A DNA stretch of 64,000 nucleotides from Rhodoblastus sp963748385 (GTDB lineage: Bacteria; Pseudomonadota; Alphaproteobacteria; Rhizobiales; Beijerinckiaceae). Both the position numbers and the translations under genes were made by a program. The DNA lies in NCBI GenBank assembly GCA_963748385.1, contig CAVVIQ010000012.1, positions 248,001-312,000 on the forward strand. Reading direction: 5' to 3'. A model generated the notes under the pieces. The model was not told the DNA's origin and ran no database searches. It saw only the letters and a list, made by a program, of their open reading frames with translations. Below are positions 25,859-36,613 of this stretch, piece after piece; the first letter of the stretch is position 1; every line of letters begins with the position of its first letter.

Positions 25859-26335
25859 ATGGGAATGGCGGTTTCATCGGGGGGAAAGGGCGGGCGGCGC
25901 CGGCGCGGCGTGCCGCGTTATCGCGCCATGGCCGACATCAACATGACGCCCTTCATCGACGTCATGCTGGTGCTGCTCATCATTTTCATGGTCGCGGCGC
26001 CGCTGCTGTCCTCGGGCGTGCCGATCGATCTGCCGGCGACCAAGGCCGGCGAGCTGAATATCGACAAGAAGCCGATCGCCATCTCGATCGACGACCACGG
26101 CGACCTCTACCTGATGGACCAGAAGATCGCCGACACCGACCTGATCGCCGGCGTCCAGGCCCAGGCCAAGGAGGGCGTCGACGAGCGCGTCTATGTGCGC
26201 GCCTCGAAACTGGTGCCCTACGGGCGGGTCGCCGACGTCATGTCCGACCTCACGGCGGCGGGCTTCAAAAAGGTCGCTTTGGTGACCAGCCAGCAAACCG
26301 ATCAGCAGGGGAACAGTCAGGGTCAGGCGAAGTGA
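25859..26335 (+). CDS. tolR: Tol-Pal system protein TolR
   Basis: A 158-residue single-pass protein. DINMTPFIDVMLVLLIIFMV holds the membrane helix with the conserved Asp needed for proton flow. The periplasmic domain (KKPIAISIDDHGDLYL, LVPYGRVADVMSDL) follows. GAGGAG lies 9 bases before the ATG. It overlaps tolA by 4 bases (GTGA). Confidence 0.95.
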   Translation: MGMAVSSGGKGGRRRRGVPRYRAMADINMTPFIDVMLVLLIIFMVAAPLLSSGVPIDLPATKAGELNIDKKPIAISIDDHGDLYLMDQKIADTDLIAGVQAQAKEGVDERVYVRASKLVPYGRVADVMSDLTAAGFKKVALVTSQQTDQQGNSQGQAK

Positions 26336-27354
26336 GGTTTTCGCGTTCGGAGCCGGGTTTTCTCGTCTCGGCGGCGGTCCATCTCGGGCTGCTGGCGTTT
26401 CTGCTCGTCCATTTTTCCCACGACGAGCAATTCGCCGACGCGACGGAGGCCATTCCGGTCGAGACCGTCACCGACGCCCAGTTCCACGAGATCATGCAGG
26501 GCGAGAAAACCGCCAAGCTCGCGGAAAAGCCCCAGGCCGACAAGGTCGCCGAACCGTCCGAGCTCAAGCCGACCCCGCCGCCGCCCCCGCCAAGGCCCGA
26601 ACCGAGCCAGGCGGATCGGACGCCTCCACCGCCGACGCCCCCTGCTCCGCCGCCACGCCCGGCGCCCCCGCCGCCGGAGGCCAAGGCCCCGCCGCCCGAG
26701 CCGGAAAAACAAGTCGAACGCGACGACGCCGAGACGGTCCGGCCGCCGCCGCGCCCGAAAAAGCCGGAACAGGCGCAGCAGAAGCCCGCGCCCGAGCCGC
26801 CGAAACGCCCCCGGAAAAGCGCGCCCAAGCTCGACGAAGTGGCCAAGCTGCTCGCCGAGGCCAAGGACAAGCCGGCGCCGAAACCCAAAGCCAGCGCGCC
26901 ACGCGAAAAGCCACACCAGGCGGCCAACCTCGACGAGGTCGCCAAGCTCCTCGACGAGAAGGCGCCGGAGGCGAAATTCACCACCGGCCGCGAGGTCAGC
27001 CATGCCGCCGCACTGGGCGCGCGTCACGCCGCCGGCGCGCGCATGTCGCCCTCGATGGCGGACTCGCTCGGCGCCCTGCTTCAGGAGCAGTACAAGCAAT
27101 GCTGGAATTACCTGCCGCTGACCGCCGACAAATATGTCGCCAAGATCCGTGTGTCCTTCCGGCCGGACGGCTCGCTCGCCAGCCAGCCGGTGCTGCTCAA
27201 TCCGCCGTCGGACCCTGCTTTCCGTGGCCTGGCCGAAAGCGCCATGCGCGCCGTGCGGCGCTGCAACCCCCTTCGCATTCCCGCCCAATACCAGCCCTAT
27301 TATGACCAGTGGAAGGATTGGGTGGTCGGGTTCGACCCCGAAATCCTGAACTAG
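26332..27354 (+). CDS. tolA: Tol-Pal system protein TolA
   Basis: A 340-residue protein with a single N-terminal helix (about 8-24), a long Pro/Lys/Glu/Ala-rich middle (about 60-215) that should span the periplasm, and a C-terminal TolA/TonB-like domain with QYKQCWNYLP and AVRRCNPLRIP, whose two cysteines match the conserved disulfide of TolA domain III. A duplicated LDEVAKLL segment occurs at about 167 and 200. GTG start, coupled to tolR. It links TolQR to TolB and Pal during division. Confidence 0.92.
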   Translation: MRFSRSEPGFLVSAAVHLGLLAFLLVHFSHDEQFADATEAIPVETVTDAQFHEIMQGEKTAKLAEKPQADKVAEPSELKPTPPPPPPRPEPSQADRTPPPPTPPAPPPRPAPPPPEAKAPPPEPEKQVERDDAETVRPPPRPKKPEQAQQKPAPEPPKRPRKSAPKLDEVAKLLAEAKDKPAPKPKASAPREKPHQAANLDEVAKLLDEKAPEAKFTTGREVSHAAALGARHAAGARMSPSMADSLGALLQEQYKQCWNYLPLTADKYVAKIRVSFRPDGSLASQPVLLNPPSDPAFRGLAESAMRAVRRCNPLRIPAQYQPYYDQWKDWVVGFDPEILN

Positions 27355-27391
27355 CCCCCAACGTCCAGCACGGAACTCCAGGATCCTCCCG

Positions 27392-28696
27392 ATGCCATTC
27401 ACACCCAGCCGTCGCGCCGCCGCCGCCATGTTCGGCGGCCTCGCCCTCAGCCCCTTGGCTCCCCGCCTCTCGTCGGCCCAACGCTATCTCGACGTGCGCG
27501 GCGGCGGGAATTTCACGCCGGTCAATGTCGCCATCGTTCCCTTCGCCGGCGAAGGCGGCGCGCCGATCTCCTCGGTCATCGTCAACAATTTCCGGCGCTC
27601 GGTCTTCATCAACCCGGTCGACGCCGGCGCGGCGGGCGCCGGCGTCAGTCCCGACGCCCCCCCGAACATGGCGGCCTTCCAGGCGCTCAACGCCCAATAT
27701 GTCGTGCTCGGCCGCTCGGCGCGCGGCCCCGACGGCCGCATGAAGACCGAATTCCGCCTGTGGGACGTCGGCGCCGGAACCCAGGCCGCCGGCCAGCAAT
27801 TCGTCACCGACCCGAAAAATTCTCGGCGCGTCGCCCATATCATCTCGGACGCGATCTTTTCCAAGGTGACCGGAGAAGGCGGCTTTTTCGACACCCGCAT
27901 CGCCTTCGTGGACGAGAGCGGCCCGCGCCAGAACCGCACCAAAAGGCTGGCGATCATGGACCAGGACGGCGCCAACGCGCATTATCTCACGCATGGCGAC
28001 GATCTGGTGGTGACGCCGCGCTTCTCGCCCAGTTCGCAGGAGCTGACTTATATGTCGTTCGGCGCGGAGGACCCCCGCGTCTTCCTGCTCAATATCGACA
28101 CCGGCCAGCACGAGGTGGTCGGCAATTTCCCCGGCATGACCTTCTCGCCGCGCTTCTCCCCGGACGGCCAGAGGATCGTGATGTCGCTGGAGGATAACGG
28201 CGTCGCCAACATCTACAGCATGGATCTGCGCTCGCGCGCCACGACGCGCCTGACCAACTCTTCGGCGATCGACACCTCGCCCTGCTATTCGCCGGACGGA
28301 TCGCGAATCTGTTTCGAGTCGGATCGCGGCGGCACGCAGCAGATCTATGTCATGAGCGCGGGCGGCGGCGCGGCCAACCGCATCAGTTTCGGCGACGGGC
28401 GCTATTCGACCCCGGTCTGGTCGCCCAAGGGCGATTATATCGCTTTCACCCGCCAGTCCGCCGCGGGCTTCGCCATCGGCGTGATCAAGCCCGACGGCTC
28501 GGGCGAACGGATTCTCGTCGAAAGCTTCCACAACGAGGGGCCGACCTGGGCGCCCAACGGCCTGTTCGTGATGTTCTTCCGCAATGTCAACGGCGGCCCG
28601 CGACTGTTCATGAGGGACATTTTCGGCCGCGCCGAATTCGAGGTTCCGACGTCCAGCTTCGCCTCCGACCCGTCGTGGAGCGGACTCGTCAGCTGA
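27392..28696 (+). CDS. tolB: Tol-Pal system periplasmic protein TolB
   Basis: A 434-residue exported beta-propeller. The signal (residues 1-29) contains PSRRAAAAMFGG, a twin-arginine-like start, so Tat export is possible. The N-terminal TolB domain is followed by five or six WD40-like TolB repeats (FSPDGQRIVMS, YSPDGSRICFES, WSPKGDYIAFT, WAPNGLFVMFF). It binds Pal and TolA. The gap to tolA is 37 bases. Confidence 0.95.
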   Translation: MPFTPSRRAAAAMFGGLALSPLAPRLSSAQRYLDVRGGGNFTPVNVAIVPFAGEGGAPISSVIVNNFRRSVFINPVDAGAAGAGVSPDAPPNMAAFQALNAQYVVLGRSARGPDGRMKTEFRLWDVGAGTQAAGQQFVTDPKNSRRVAHIISDAIFSKVTGEGGFFDTRIAFVDESGPRQNRTKRLAIMDQDGANAHYLTHGDDLVVTPRFSPSSQELTYMSFGAEDPRVFLLNIDTGQHEVVGNFPGMTFSPRFSPDGQRIVMSLEDNGVANIYSMDLRSRATTRLTNSSAIDTSPCYSPDGSRICFESDRGGTQQIYVMSAGGGAANRISFGDGRYSTPVWSPKGDYIAFTRQSAAGFAIGVIKPDGSGERILVESFHNEGPTWAPNGLFVMFFRNVNGGPRLFMRDIFGRAEFEVPTSSFASDPSWSGLVS

Positions 28697-28952
28697 GCGG
28701 GGCAAAAAACCCGCTCGGCCCCATTGCCGCCATGAACGCCCTGTTAACCACGCCGGGAAAGATCACAAAGTCGCCGAATTTCATTACCTTTCATCAAGGT
28801 TACGAAAACGCTCGTTTAACGTTCGCGGTCTAGGACTTGAGGAAGAACCCGCCGGTTCCATGGGTCTGGCGGGGCGTGAACTGAAGCGTAACGGCGCCCG
28901 GGCGGCGGGAATTCCCGTCCTGGCCCGGCTGTCTGGTAAAGGAGCGCAACGC

Positions 28953-29465
28953 ATGAACAAACCTGGCTCGATGGTCGGCCTGAAGCACGCCGCCGTTCTC
29001 GCCGCGGCCCTGGCTCTTGGGGCCTGCGCCAAGAACCCGACCGACATGTCCGGCCTCGACGGGCGCGGCGGCGTCGGCGTCTCGGGGTCCGCCATCCCCG
29101 GCTCCCAGCAGGATTTCGCCGTCAATGTCGGCGACCGCGTCTTCTTCGACAGCAACTCCAGCCAGCTGAGCGCAACCGCCCAGTCCACGCTCGACAAGCA
29201 GGCGGCCTGGCTCAGCCGCTATCCTAATTACCATTTCACCGTCGAAGGCCACGCCGACGAGCGCGGCACCCGTGAATATAATTTCGCCCTCGGCGCCCGC
29301 CGCGCCCAGGTGACCAGGGATTATCTGGTCTCGCGCGGCGTCGCCGCCTCGCGCATCAGGACCATTTCCTACGGCAAGGAGCGTCCCGTCGCGGTCTGCG
29401 ACGATATTTCCTGCTGGTCGCAGAACCGTCGCGCCGTCACCGTGCTGCACGGCGGCCAGAGCTGA
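28953..29465 (+). CDS. pal: Peptidoglycan-associated lipoprotein Pal
   Basis: A 170-residue lipoprotein. The signal ends in the lipobox ALGAC (Cys25). The OmpA-like domain shows DRVFFDSNSSQLS, YHFTVEGHADERGTREYN and LGARRAQVTRDYL, the conserved Asp/Arg that bind diaminopimelate. AAAGGAG precedes the ATG at 28953; the frame is open further upstream but without family features. It is separated from tolB by 256 bases with an AT-rich core, so it probably also has its own promoter. Confidence 0.95.
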   Translation: MNKPGSMVGLKHAAVLAAALALGACAKNPTDMSGLDGRGGVGVSGSAIPGSQQDFAVNVGDRVFFDSNSSQLSATAQSTLDKQAAWLSRYPNYHFTVEGHADERGTREYNFALGARRAQVTRDYLVSRGVAASRIRTISYGKERPVAVCDDISCWSQNRRAVTVLHGGQS

Positions 29466-29490
29466 AGCCATCCGCAAGCTCGCGAAACGA

Positions 29491-29521
29491 AGCCGGCGCG
29501 TTCAGGCGCCGGCTTTTTTTT
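29491..29521 (+). terminator. Rho-independent terminator of pal
   Basis: A 9-bp GC stem (29491-29499 with 29506-29514) with a 6-base loop is followed by eight T residues. It closes the tolQRAB-pal unit. Confidence 0.92.
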
Positions 29522-29619
29522 CGCTGTGGCCAAAAAGCAACGCCGACGCCACTTTTTTACCTCATCGCGGCGCAACATATGTTAAGCCTGAATCGTTCCC
29601 CACCGAGGTTTGAAGAAAG

Positions 29620-30684
29620 ATGGCCCTTCTGTCGCCGCGCGCCGTTCGTTTCGCCGCGTCACGCAAGAATTTGATCGCGGCTATCGCCGCAGCAGCGCTT
29701 TTCTCGGGCGCCGCTCCGGCGGAGGCCCAGTTCTTCGGCCGTCCCACCGCCAATGTTCCGAACCAGGGCGGCGACGCCCCGAATCAGGACACGTCCGCCC
29801 TTCTGCGCGTCGACCGGCTGGAAAGCCAGGTCCGCGACCTGAACGGCCAGGTCGAGCAATTGCAGTTCCAGGTCAAGCAGCTTCAGGACGCGTTGCGCAA
29901 GTTCCAGTCCGACGCGGACTCCCGCCTCGACCAATCCTCGGGCCGTCCCCCGCCGCCCCGCCGCTCCGACCTGGGCGACGATCCGAACGCCGGGTCCGCG
30001 GCCGCGGCCAACGTCCTCCCGCCGGCGGACCCCGGCGTTCCCGCCGCCGCCGCGCCGGATCTGCCTCCGCCGCCTGCCGCGGTGGGCGACGACGGCCGCC
30101 GCCACGACGCCTTCGATCCCGGCGCGCAGCCCAATGCGCCCGGCGCGCCCCTGCCGCTGGGCTCGCCCAATTCGGCGAGCAGGCCGCTCGACATCCGCCC
30201 GCCGTCCCTGCGCAGCGGCGACGCCGTGGCCTCGGCGGAAGCGCCTGCGGGGCCGTCCGCCGAAAACCCGGCGGCTCAGGCGGCGGTTCTTCCCCCCGCC
30301 GACCCGGTCAAGGCCGAATATGAAGCCGCCGCCAGCGAACTGAAGTCGCAGCATTACGACGCCGCGCAGCAAGCCTTCGCCGCCTTCGTGCAGAAGAACC
30401 CGGGCAGCCGCTACGCCGCGTCGGCGATCTATCACCTGGGCGAGGCCTATTCATATCAGAACCGCCATCGCGAGGCGGCCGAGCAGTTCCTGAAGATCGC
30501 GAAGGATTACGCCAGGAACCCGGTCGCGCCCTACGCCATGGTCAGGCTCGGCATGTCGCTCAACGCGCTCGGCGCCAAGACGCAGGCCTGCGCCTTCTTC
30601 TCGGAAATGCCGCGCAAATATCCCAACGCCCCCCCGGCGGAAAAGCTCGCCGCCGAGCGCGAGGCGAAAAAGGCCTCTTGCTGA
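29620..30684 (+). CDS. cpoB: Cell division coordinator CpoB (YbgF)
   Basis: A 354-residue exported protein: signal peptide (1-33, ending AEAQ), an N-terminal coiled coil (LLRVDRLESQVRDLNGQVEQ region, about 60-105), a Pro/Ala-rich linker (about 105-225) and a C-terminal TPR domain with QNRHREAAEQFLKIAKDY. This is the CpoB/YbgF layout; the protein coordinates peptidoglycan synthesis with Tol-Pal constriction. The linker is longer than in E. coli (263 residues). Its end overlaps the tilS start. Confidence 0.9.
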   Translation: MALLSPRAVRFAASRKNLIAAIAAAALFSGAAPAEAQFFGRPTANVPNQGGDAPNQDTSALLRVDRLESQVRDLNGQVEQLQFQVKQLQDALRKFQSDADSRLDQSSGRPPPPRRSDLGDDPNAGSAAAANVLPPADPGVPAAAAPDLPPPPAAVGDDGRRHDAFDPGAQPNAPGAPLPLGSPNSASRPLDIRPPSLRSGDAVASAEAPAGPSAENPAAQAAVLPPADPVKAEYEAAASELKSQHYDAAQQAFAAFVQKNPGSRYAASAIYHLGEAYSYQNRHREAAEQFLKIAKDYARNPVAPYAMVRLGMSLNALGAKTQACAFFSEMPRKYPNAPPAEKLAAEREAKKASC

Positions 30685-31721
30685 CCGCGGACGCTCTCGA
30701 CCCGGATCGGCTGTTCGCCGGTTTCGAAGGCCTCTCGGGCCTGCTGATCGCGGTTTCCGGCGGGCCGGATTCGCTGGCGCTGACGCGTTTCGCGCGGCGC
30801 TGGCGGAACTCGGGGGCCGGCGTCGCGCTCCATGCCGCGACCGTCGATCACGGGCTGCGGCCGGAATCGCGCGCCGAAGCGCTCCAGGTCGGCCGCTGGG
30901 CGCGCGATCTCGGCCTTAATCACGCCATCCTCACCTGGCGCGGCGAAAAGCCTGCGACCGGCGTGCAGGAAAAGGCGCGCGCCGCCCGCTATTCCCTGCT
31001 GTTCGACCACGCCCGATCGATAGGCGCCGAGGCCGTGGCCGTGGCGCACCATGCCGACGACCAATGGGAAACGGTGCTGATCCGGCTCGCGCGCGGCAGC
31101 GGCCTTTCCGGCCTCTCGGGAATGGCGCGCGACCAGATGCTTGCCGGCGGGCGCCTCATCCGCCCCCTGCTCGGCCTGCGCAAACAGGTTTTGGTCGATT
31201 ATTGCCGCAGCGAGGGCCAGGATTTTTTCGACGATCCGGCCAATTCCGATCCTGTCTTCGCCCGGGCGAGCTGGCGCGCCATCGCCCCCGCACTGCAAGG
31301 CCTCGGCCTGACCCCGGTCAGGGCGGCGACCTTCGCCGAGCGGGCGCGCAAGGCCGATGAGGCGATCGAATGGGCGGCGCGCGATTTTTTCGCCCGCGCG
31401 ACGACGTCGCAGCCACATGTCTACGACTTGTCCCGGATCGACGACGCGCCTTTGGCGGTTTTCGAGCGCTTCCTGGCCCTGGCCCTCGCGCAAAGCGCCG
31501 GCGAGCCGCCGTCCCGGCTGGAGCGGCTCGAGGCCCTGGCGAAAAATCTGCGGATGGCGCGCCAGAATGGCGGGACTTTGCGCGCGACGCTCGGCGGATG
31601 CGCGGCAAGGCTCGGCTCGAACGGCGTGCTGGCGCTGCGCCGCGAGGCGCCGCGCCGGCGCGGCGCCTCCGCCGCGCGCGAAAGCATAACGGGCGATTTT
31701 CGCGGTCTTTTGCCCGATTGA
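30678..31721 (+). CDS. tilS: tRNA(Ile)-lysidine synthetase TilS
   Basis: A 347-residue PP-loop ATPase: AVSGGPDS at residues 25-32, ATVDHGLRPESRAEA, VAVAHHADDQWETVLIRLAR. TilS makes lysidine at C34 of tRNA-Ile(CAU), changing its codon and charging identity. The likely start is a TTG at 30678 that overlaps the cpoB stop by 7 bases. The C-terminal domain is shorter than in E. coli (432), as in many alphaproteobacteria. Confidence 0.92.
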   Translation: MLTADALDPDRLFAGFEGLSGLLIAVSGGPDSLALTRFARRWRNSGAGVALHAATVDHGLRPESRAEALQVGRWARDLGLNHAILTWRGEKPATGVQEKARAARYSLLFDHARSIGAEAVAVAHHADDQWETVLIRLARGSGLSGLSGMARDQMLAGGRLIRPLLGLRKQVLVDYCRSEGQDFFDDPANSDPVFARASWRAIAPALQGLGLTPVRAATFAERARKADEAIEWAARDFFARATTSQPHVYDLSRIDDAPLAVFERFLALALAQSAGEPPSRLERLEALAKNLRMARQNGGTLRATLGGCAARLGSNGVLALRREAPRRRGASAARESITGDFRGLLPD

Positions 31722-31733
31722 CGCCCTCGTGAC

Positions 31734-31762
31734 TTGGCAAGCCCGCTGGCCGAGCCTACATA
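31734..31762 (+). promoter_or_regulatory. Candidate sigma70-type promoter of ftsH
   Basis: TTGGCA at 31734-31739 and TACATA at 31757-31762 are 17 bases apart, about 50 bases before the ftsH ATG and after the tilS stop. Position and spacing fit; no start-site evidence. Confidence 0.45.
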
Positions 31763-31814
31763 TCGTTGACATCAAGCGAGCGACGCTCGACCGGAGAGGC
31801 TCCCAGGACAGAAG

Positions 31815-33746
<1,932 letters not shown>

Positions 33747-33772
33747 GCCGGCGCTCCATCAGCAAATTTTTC

Positions 33773-33812
33773 AACCCGCGGGCGAAATCGAACGATCGAG
33801 CCCGCGGGTTTT
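33773..33812 (+). terminator. Terminator-like hairpin after ftsH
   Basis: An 11-bp perfect stem (33773-33783 with 33800-33810) with a 16-base loop, 26 bases beyond the ftsH stop, ending in GGGTTTTC. The T-run is short but the stem is strong. Confidence 0.75.
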
Positions 33813-33814
33813 CA

Positions 33815-33848
33815 TATGAATACCGCATGAGTTCCTGCGGTATTCATA
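33815..33848. repeat. Perfect 13-bp inverted repeat between ftsH and glmM
   Basis: Arms 33815-33827 and 33836-33848 (TATGAATACCGCA and its complement) with an 8-base loop. It follows the ftsH terminator by only 2 bases, is far more AT-rich than the neighbourhood and has no U-run. It could be an operator or a second RNA hairpin. Confidence 0.7.
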
Positions 33849-33871
33849 CTCCGTTGGCGTTTCGGCGGTTT

Positions 33872-33894
33872 GCGAAGCAATCCTGCGGAAACCG
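33872..33894. repeat. Copy 1 of a 23-bp motif also found at 37762
   Basis: The core GCGAAGCAATCCTGCGGAAA plus CCG occurs here and, with two changes, at 37762-37784; both copies are intergenic and within about 150 bases upstream of a start codon. Confidence 0.5.
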
Positions 33895-34023
33895 TATCTT
33901 GCGCCCATGCCTCGCGGGCTTGTTAAACCTGTATATCTTTTGTGAACGCGGTTCCGGCAGAGTTTGATTATACTCGGCCGGATCTTCACGATTCGCGCCG
34001 CCCCAGACGGAGAAGCACCGGCC

Positions 34024-35364
34024 ATGAGCCGCAGATATTTCGGCACCGACGGCATTCGCGGCCTCGCCAACAAGGTCATCACCCCGGAACTGGCTTTGAA
34101 AGTCGGCCAGGCGGCCGGGCTGACGTTTCAGAACGGCGACTACCGCCACCGCGTCGTCATCGGCAAGGACACGCGGCTGTCCGGCTATATGATCGAATAC
34201 GCGCTGGTCGCCGGCTTCACCTCGGTCGGGATGGACGTTCTGCTGCTCGGCCCGATGCCGACCCCGGCGGTCGCCATGCTCACGCGCTCGATGCGCGCCG
34301 ATCTCGGCGTGATGATTTCCGCCTCGCACAATCTTTTCGAGGACAACGGCATCAAATTGTTCGGGCCGCAGGGTTTCAAGCTCTCCGACGAGGTCGAGCG
34401 GCAGATCGAGGCCCTGATCGATTCCGACATGTCCCAAAAACTCGCCGAGGCCGCCGATTTCGGCCGGGCGCGGCGCGTTGACGACGTGCGCGCCCGCTAT
34501 GTCGAATTCGCCAAGCACACGCTGCCGCGCAACATGTCCTTCGAGGGCGTGCGCGTCGTGATCGATTGCGCCAACGGGGCCGCCTACAAGGTGGCGCCGG
34601 AAGCCTTGTGGGAGCTTGGCGCGGAAGTCTTTTCGCTCGGCGTCGAGCCAGACGGCACCAACATCAACCGCGAGGTCGGCTCGACCGCGCCCGAGGCCTT
34701 GTCGCGCAAGGTCCGCGAATTGCGCGCCGACATCGGGATCGCCCTCGACGGCGACGCCGACCGCGTGCTGATCGTCGACGAGAACGGCCATCTGGTCGAC
34801 GGCGATCAGCTCATGGCGGTGGTCGCCCAGGACTGGAACGCGGACGGGCGCCTGTCGCAGCCCGGCATCGTCGCCACGATCATGTCCAATCTCGGGCTCG
34901 AGCGCTATCTCCAGTCGATCGGCCTGTCGCTCGCCCGCACCCCGGTCGGCGACCGCTATGTGCTCGAACATATGCGCGAGCATGGCTATAACATCGGCGG
35001 CGAACAGTCCGGCCATGTGATCCTGTCCGATTATTCCACCACCGGCGACGGCCTTGTCGCCGCGATGCAGGTCATGGCGGTGGTGAAAAGGCGCGATCGC
35101 CCGGTGTCGGAAGTCTGCCACGCCTTCGACCCCCTGCCGCAAATCCTGAAAAACGTGCGCTTCAAGGGCGGCCGGCCATTGGAGGCGATCAATGTCTCCA
35201 GGGCGATCGAAGCCGCCAGGGAAAAGCTGGGGGACAGCGGCCGGCTGGTGATCCGCCCCTCTGGCACCGAGCCGGTCATCCGCGTCATGGCCGAGGGCGA
35301 CGACCGCGCCCTGGTCGAGCGGATCGTGGACGACGTCTGCGAAGCGGTGGCGGCGGCGGCGTGA
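34024..35364 (+). CDS. glmM: Phosphoglucosamine mutase
   Basis: A 446-residue phosphohexomutase. The start MSRRYFGTDGIRG is diagnostic. The phosphoserine loop is MISASHN (Ser101), the metal loop is ALDGDADRVL, the sugar-binding loop GGEQSGHV and the phosphate loop RPSGTEPVIRVMAEG. It converts glucosamine-6-phosphate to glucosamine-1-phosphate for UDP-GlcNAc, feeding peptidoglycan and LPS. The ATG at 34024 is the family start. It has a 277-base leader after ftsH with two hairpins, so it may have its own promoter. Confidence 0.96.
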   Translation: MSRRYFGTDGIRGLANKVITPELALKVGQAAGLTFQNGDYRHRVVIGKDTRLSGYMIEYALVAGFTSVGMDVLLLGPMPTPAVAMLTRSMRADLGVMISASHNLFEDNGIKLFGPQGFKLSDEVERQIEALIDSDMSQKLAEAADFGRARRVDDVRARYVEFAKHTLPRNMSFEGVRVVIDCANGAAYKVAPEALWELGAEVFSLGVEPDGTNINREVGSTAPEALSRKVRELRADIGIALDGDADRVLIVDENGHLVDGDQLMAVVAQDWNADGRLSQPGIVATIMSNLGLERYLQSIGLSLARTPVGDRYVLEHMREHGYNIGGEQSGHVILSDYSTTGDGLVAAMQVMAVVKRRDRPVSEVCHAFDPLPQILKNVRFKGGRPLEAINVSRAIEAAREKLGDSGRLVIRPSGTEPVIRVMAEGDDRALVERIVDDVCEAVAAAA

Positions 35365-35404
35365 CCGCGCCGCGCTTGCGCCTTTCCTGTTAGCGTCGCC
35401 ACCG

Positions 35405-36604
35405 ATGGCCCTTCCCGTTCTCGCCGTCTGCCTCGGCGGCGCGCTCGCCTTCCTCGCCGCCTTGGCGACGGGCCACGCCTTGGCGAAGGCAGGCTTTCCG
35501 CTCCCCCCCGGCGAAAAGAGAATCGGCCGCATCGACGGATTGCGCGGCTTCCTCGCCTTGTCGGTGATGGTCCATCATTTCGCGGTCTGGCTGCAGATGA
35601 CCCGGGTCACCGGGGCCTGGGGCCCGTTGCCCGTCAATTTTCTGCAGCAACTGGGCGGGACCGGCGTGGCCCTGTTCTTCATGACGACGGGCCTGCTGTT
35701 CTATCCGCGCATTCTCGCGGGTTTCCGCGCCAATTCCTGGCCGATGGTCTATATCGCGCGCTTCTTCCGGCTCATTCCGATGAGCGTCGCCTCCTTCGCC
35801 CTCATCACGCTCGTCGTCATGCTCCATACCGGGCGCGGGCTCGACGCCGATTTTCCCCGCGCCGCCCTGCAATGGATCTTCGCCGCGGGCCAGCCGGACC
35901 TTCTCGGCTACAAGGAAACCACCCGGGTGAACGCCTTTGTCCTGTGGTCGCTGACCTTTGAATGGCTGTTCTACCTCGCCGTGCTCCCCCTCAGCGCGCT
36001 GGCGACCGACCTCATTCGTCACAGGCTGCCGAGCTGGACGCCGCCGCTGGCCTTGATCCTCGTCGGCGAGCTGTTCCGGCGCCTGCTGCACGATTTTCCC
36101 TTCTGGCAATTTCTGCCCTTGTTCGCCACCGGCATGCTGGCCTTCGAGGCGCAGACCCGGCCCGCGCTCGCCGCCCGCCTCCGATCCCCGGCCATGATCC
36201 TGCCCGCGCTCGCCGCGCTGCTGGTCTCGATGATTTTTTTCAAGACGCCGCTCGACCTCGCCTGGCCGTTTCTGGCTTTCTTCTTCTTCGCCGTCGCCGC
36301 CGGCAATGACATCGGCGGTCTGCTGCGGACCAAAGCGGCGCTGGTCCTGGGCGAATGTTCGTATGGGATCTACCTCACCCATGGGGTCGCCTTGTTCCTG
36401 CTGTTCACTTATGGCGGCGCGCTCACCCGCCTTTTTCCGACGCCTTTCCTGCCCCTGCTGCTGCCGCTTGTCGCCGTCGTCGTCGTCCTGTTCACGGCGA
36501 CCACCTACCTGCTGGTCGAGCGGCCCGGCATGAAGGCCGGACGCCATCTCTCCAATCTCTGGCGATCCTTCGCCGCAAGAAATCCGGCGCCGGCGTCGAG
36601 ATAG
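35405..36604 (+). CDS. Acyltransferase 3 family membrane protein (OafA-like)
   Basis: A 399-residue protein with about ten membrane helices. The acyltransferase-3 signature is present: IGRIDGLRGFLALSVMVHHF with the key His-His pair, and RFFRLIPMS. A late LGECSYGIYLTHGVALFLL segment and a final LLVERPGMK fit the family. Such proteins O-acetylate cell-surface or secreted glycans; the acceptor here is unknown. It follows glmM by 40 bases on the same strand and converges with rluD. Confidence 0.85.
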   Translation: MALPVLAVCLGGALAFLAALATGHALAKAGFPLPPGEKRIGRIDGLRGFLALSVMVHHFAVWLQMTRVTGAWGPLPVNFLQQLGGTGVALFFMTTGLLFYPRILAGFRANSWPMVYIARFFRLIPMSVASFALITLVVMLHTGRGLDADFPRAALQWIFAAGQPDLLGYKETTRVNAFVLWSLTFEWLFYLAVLPLSALATDLIRHRLPSWTPPLALILVGELFRRLLHDFPFWQFLPLFATGMLAFEAQTRPALAARLRSPAMILPALAALLVSMIFFKTPLDLAWPFLAFFFFAVAAGNDIGGLLRTKAALVLGECSYGIYLTHGVALFLLFTYGGALTRLFPTPFLPLLLPLVAVVVVLFTATTYLLVERPGMKAGRHLSNLWRSFAARNPAPASR

Positions 36605-36613
36605 CGAAACGGT

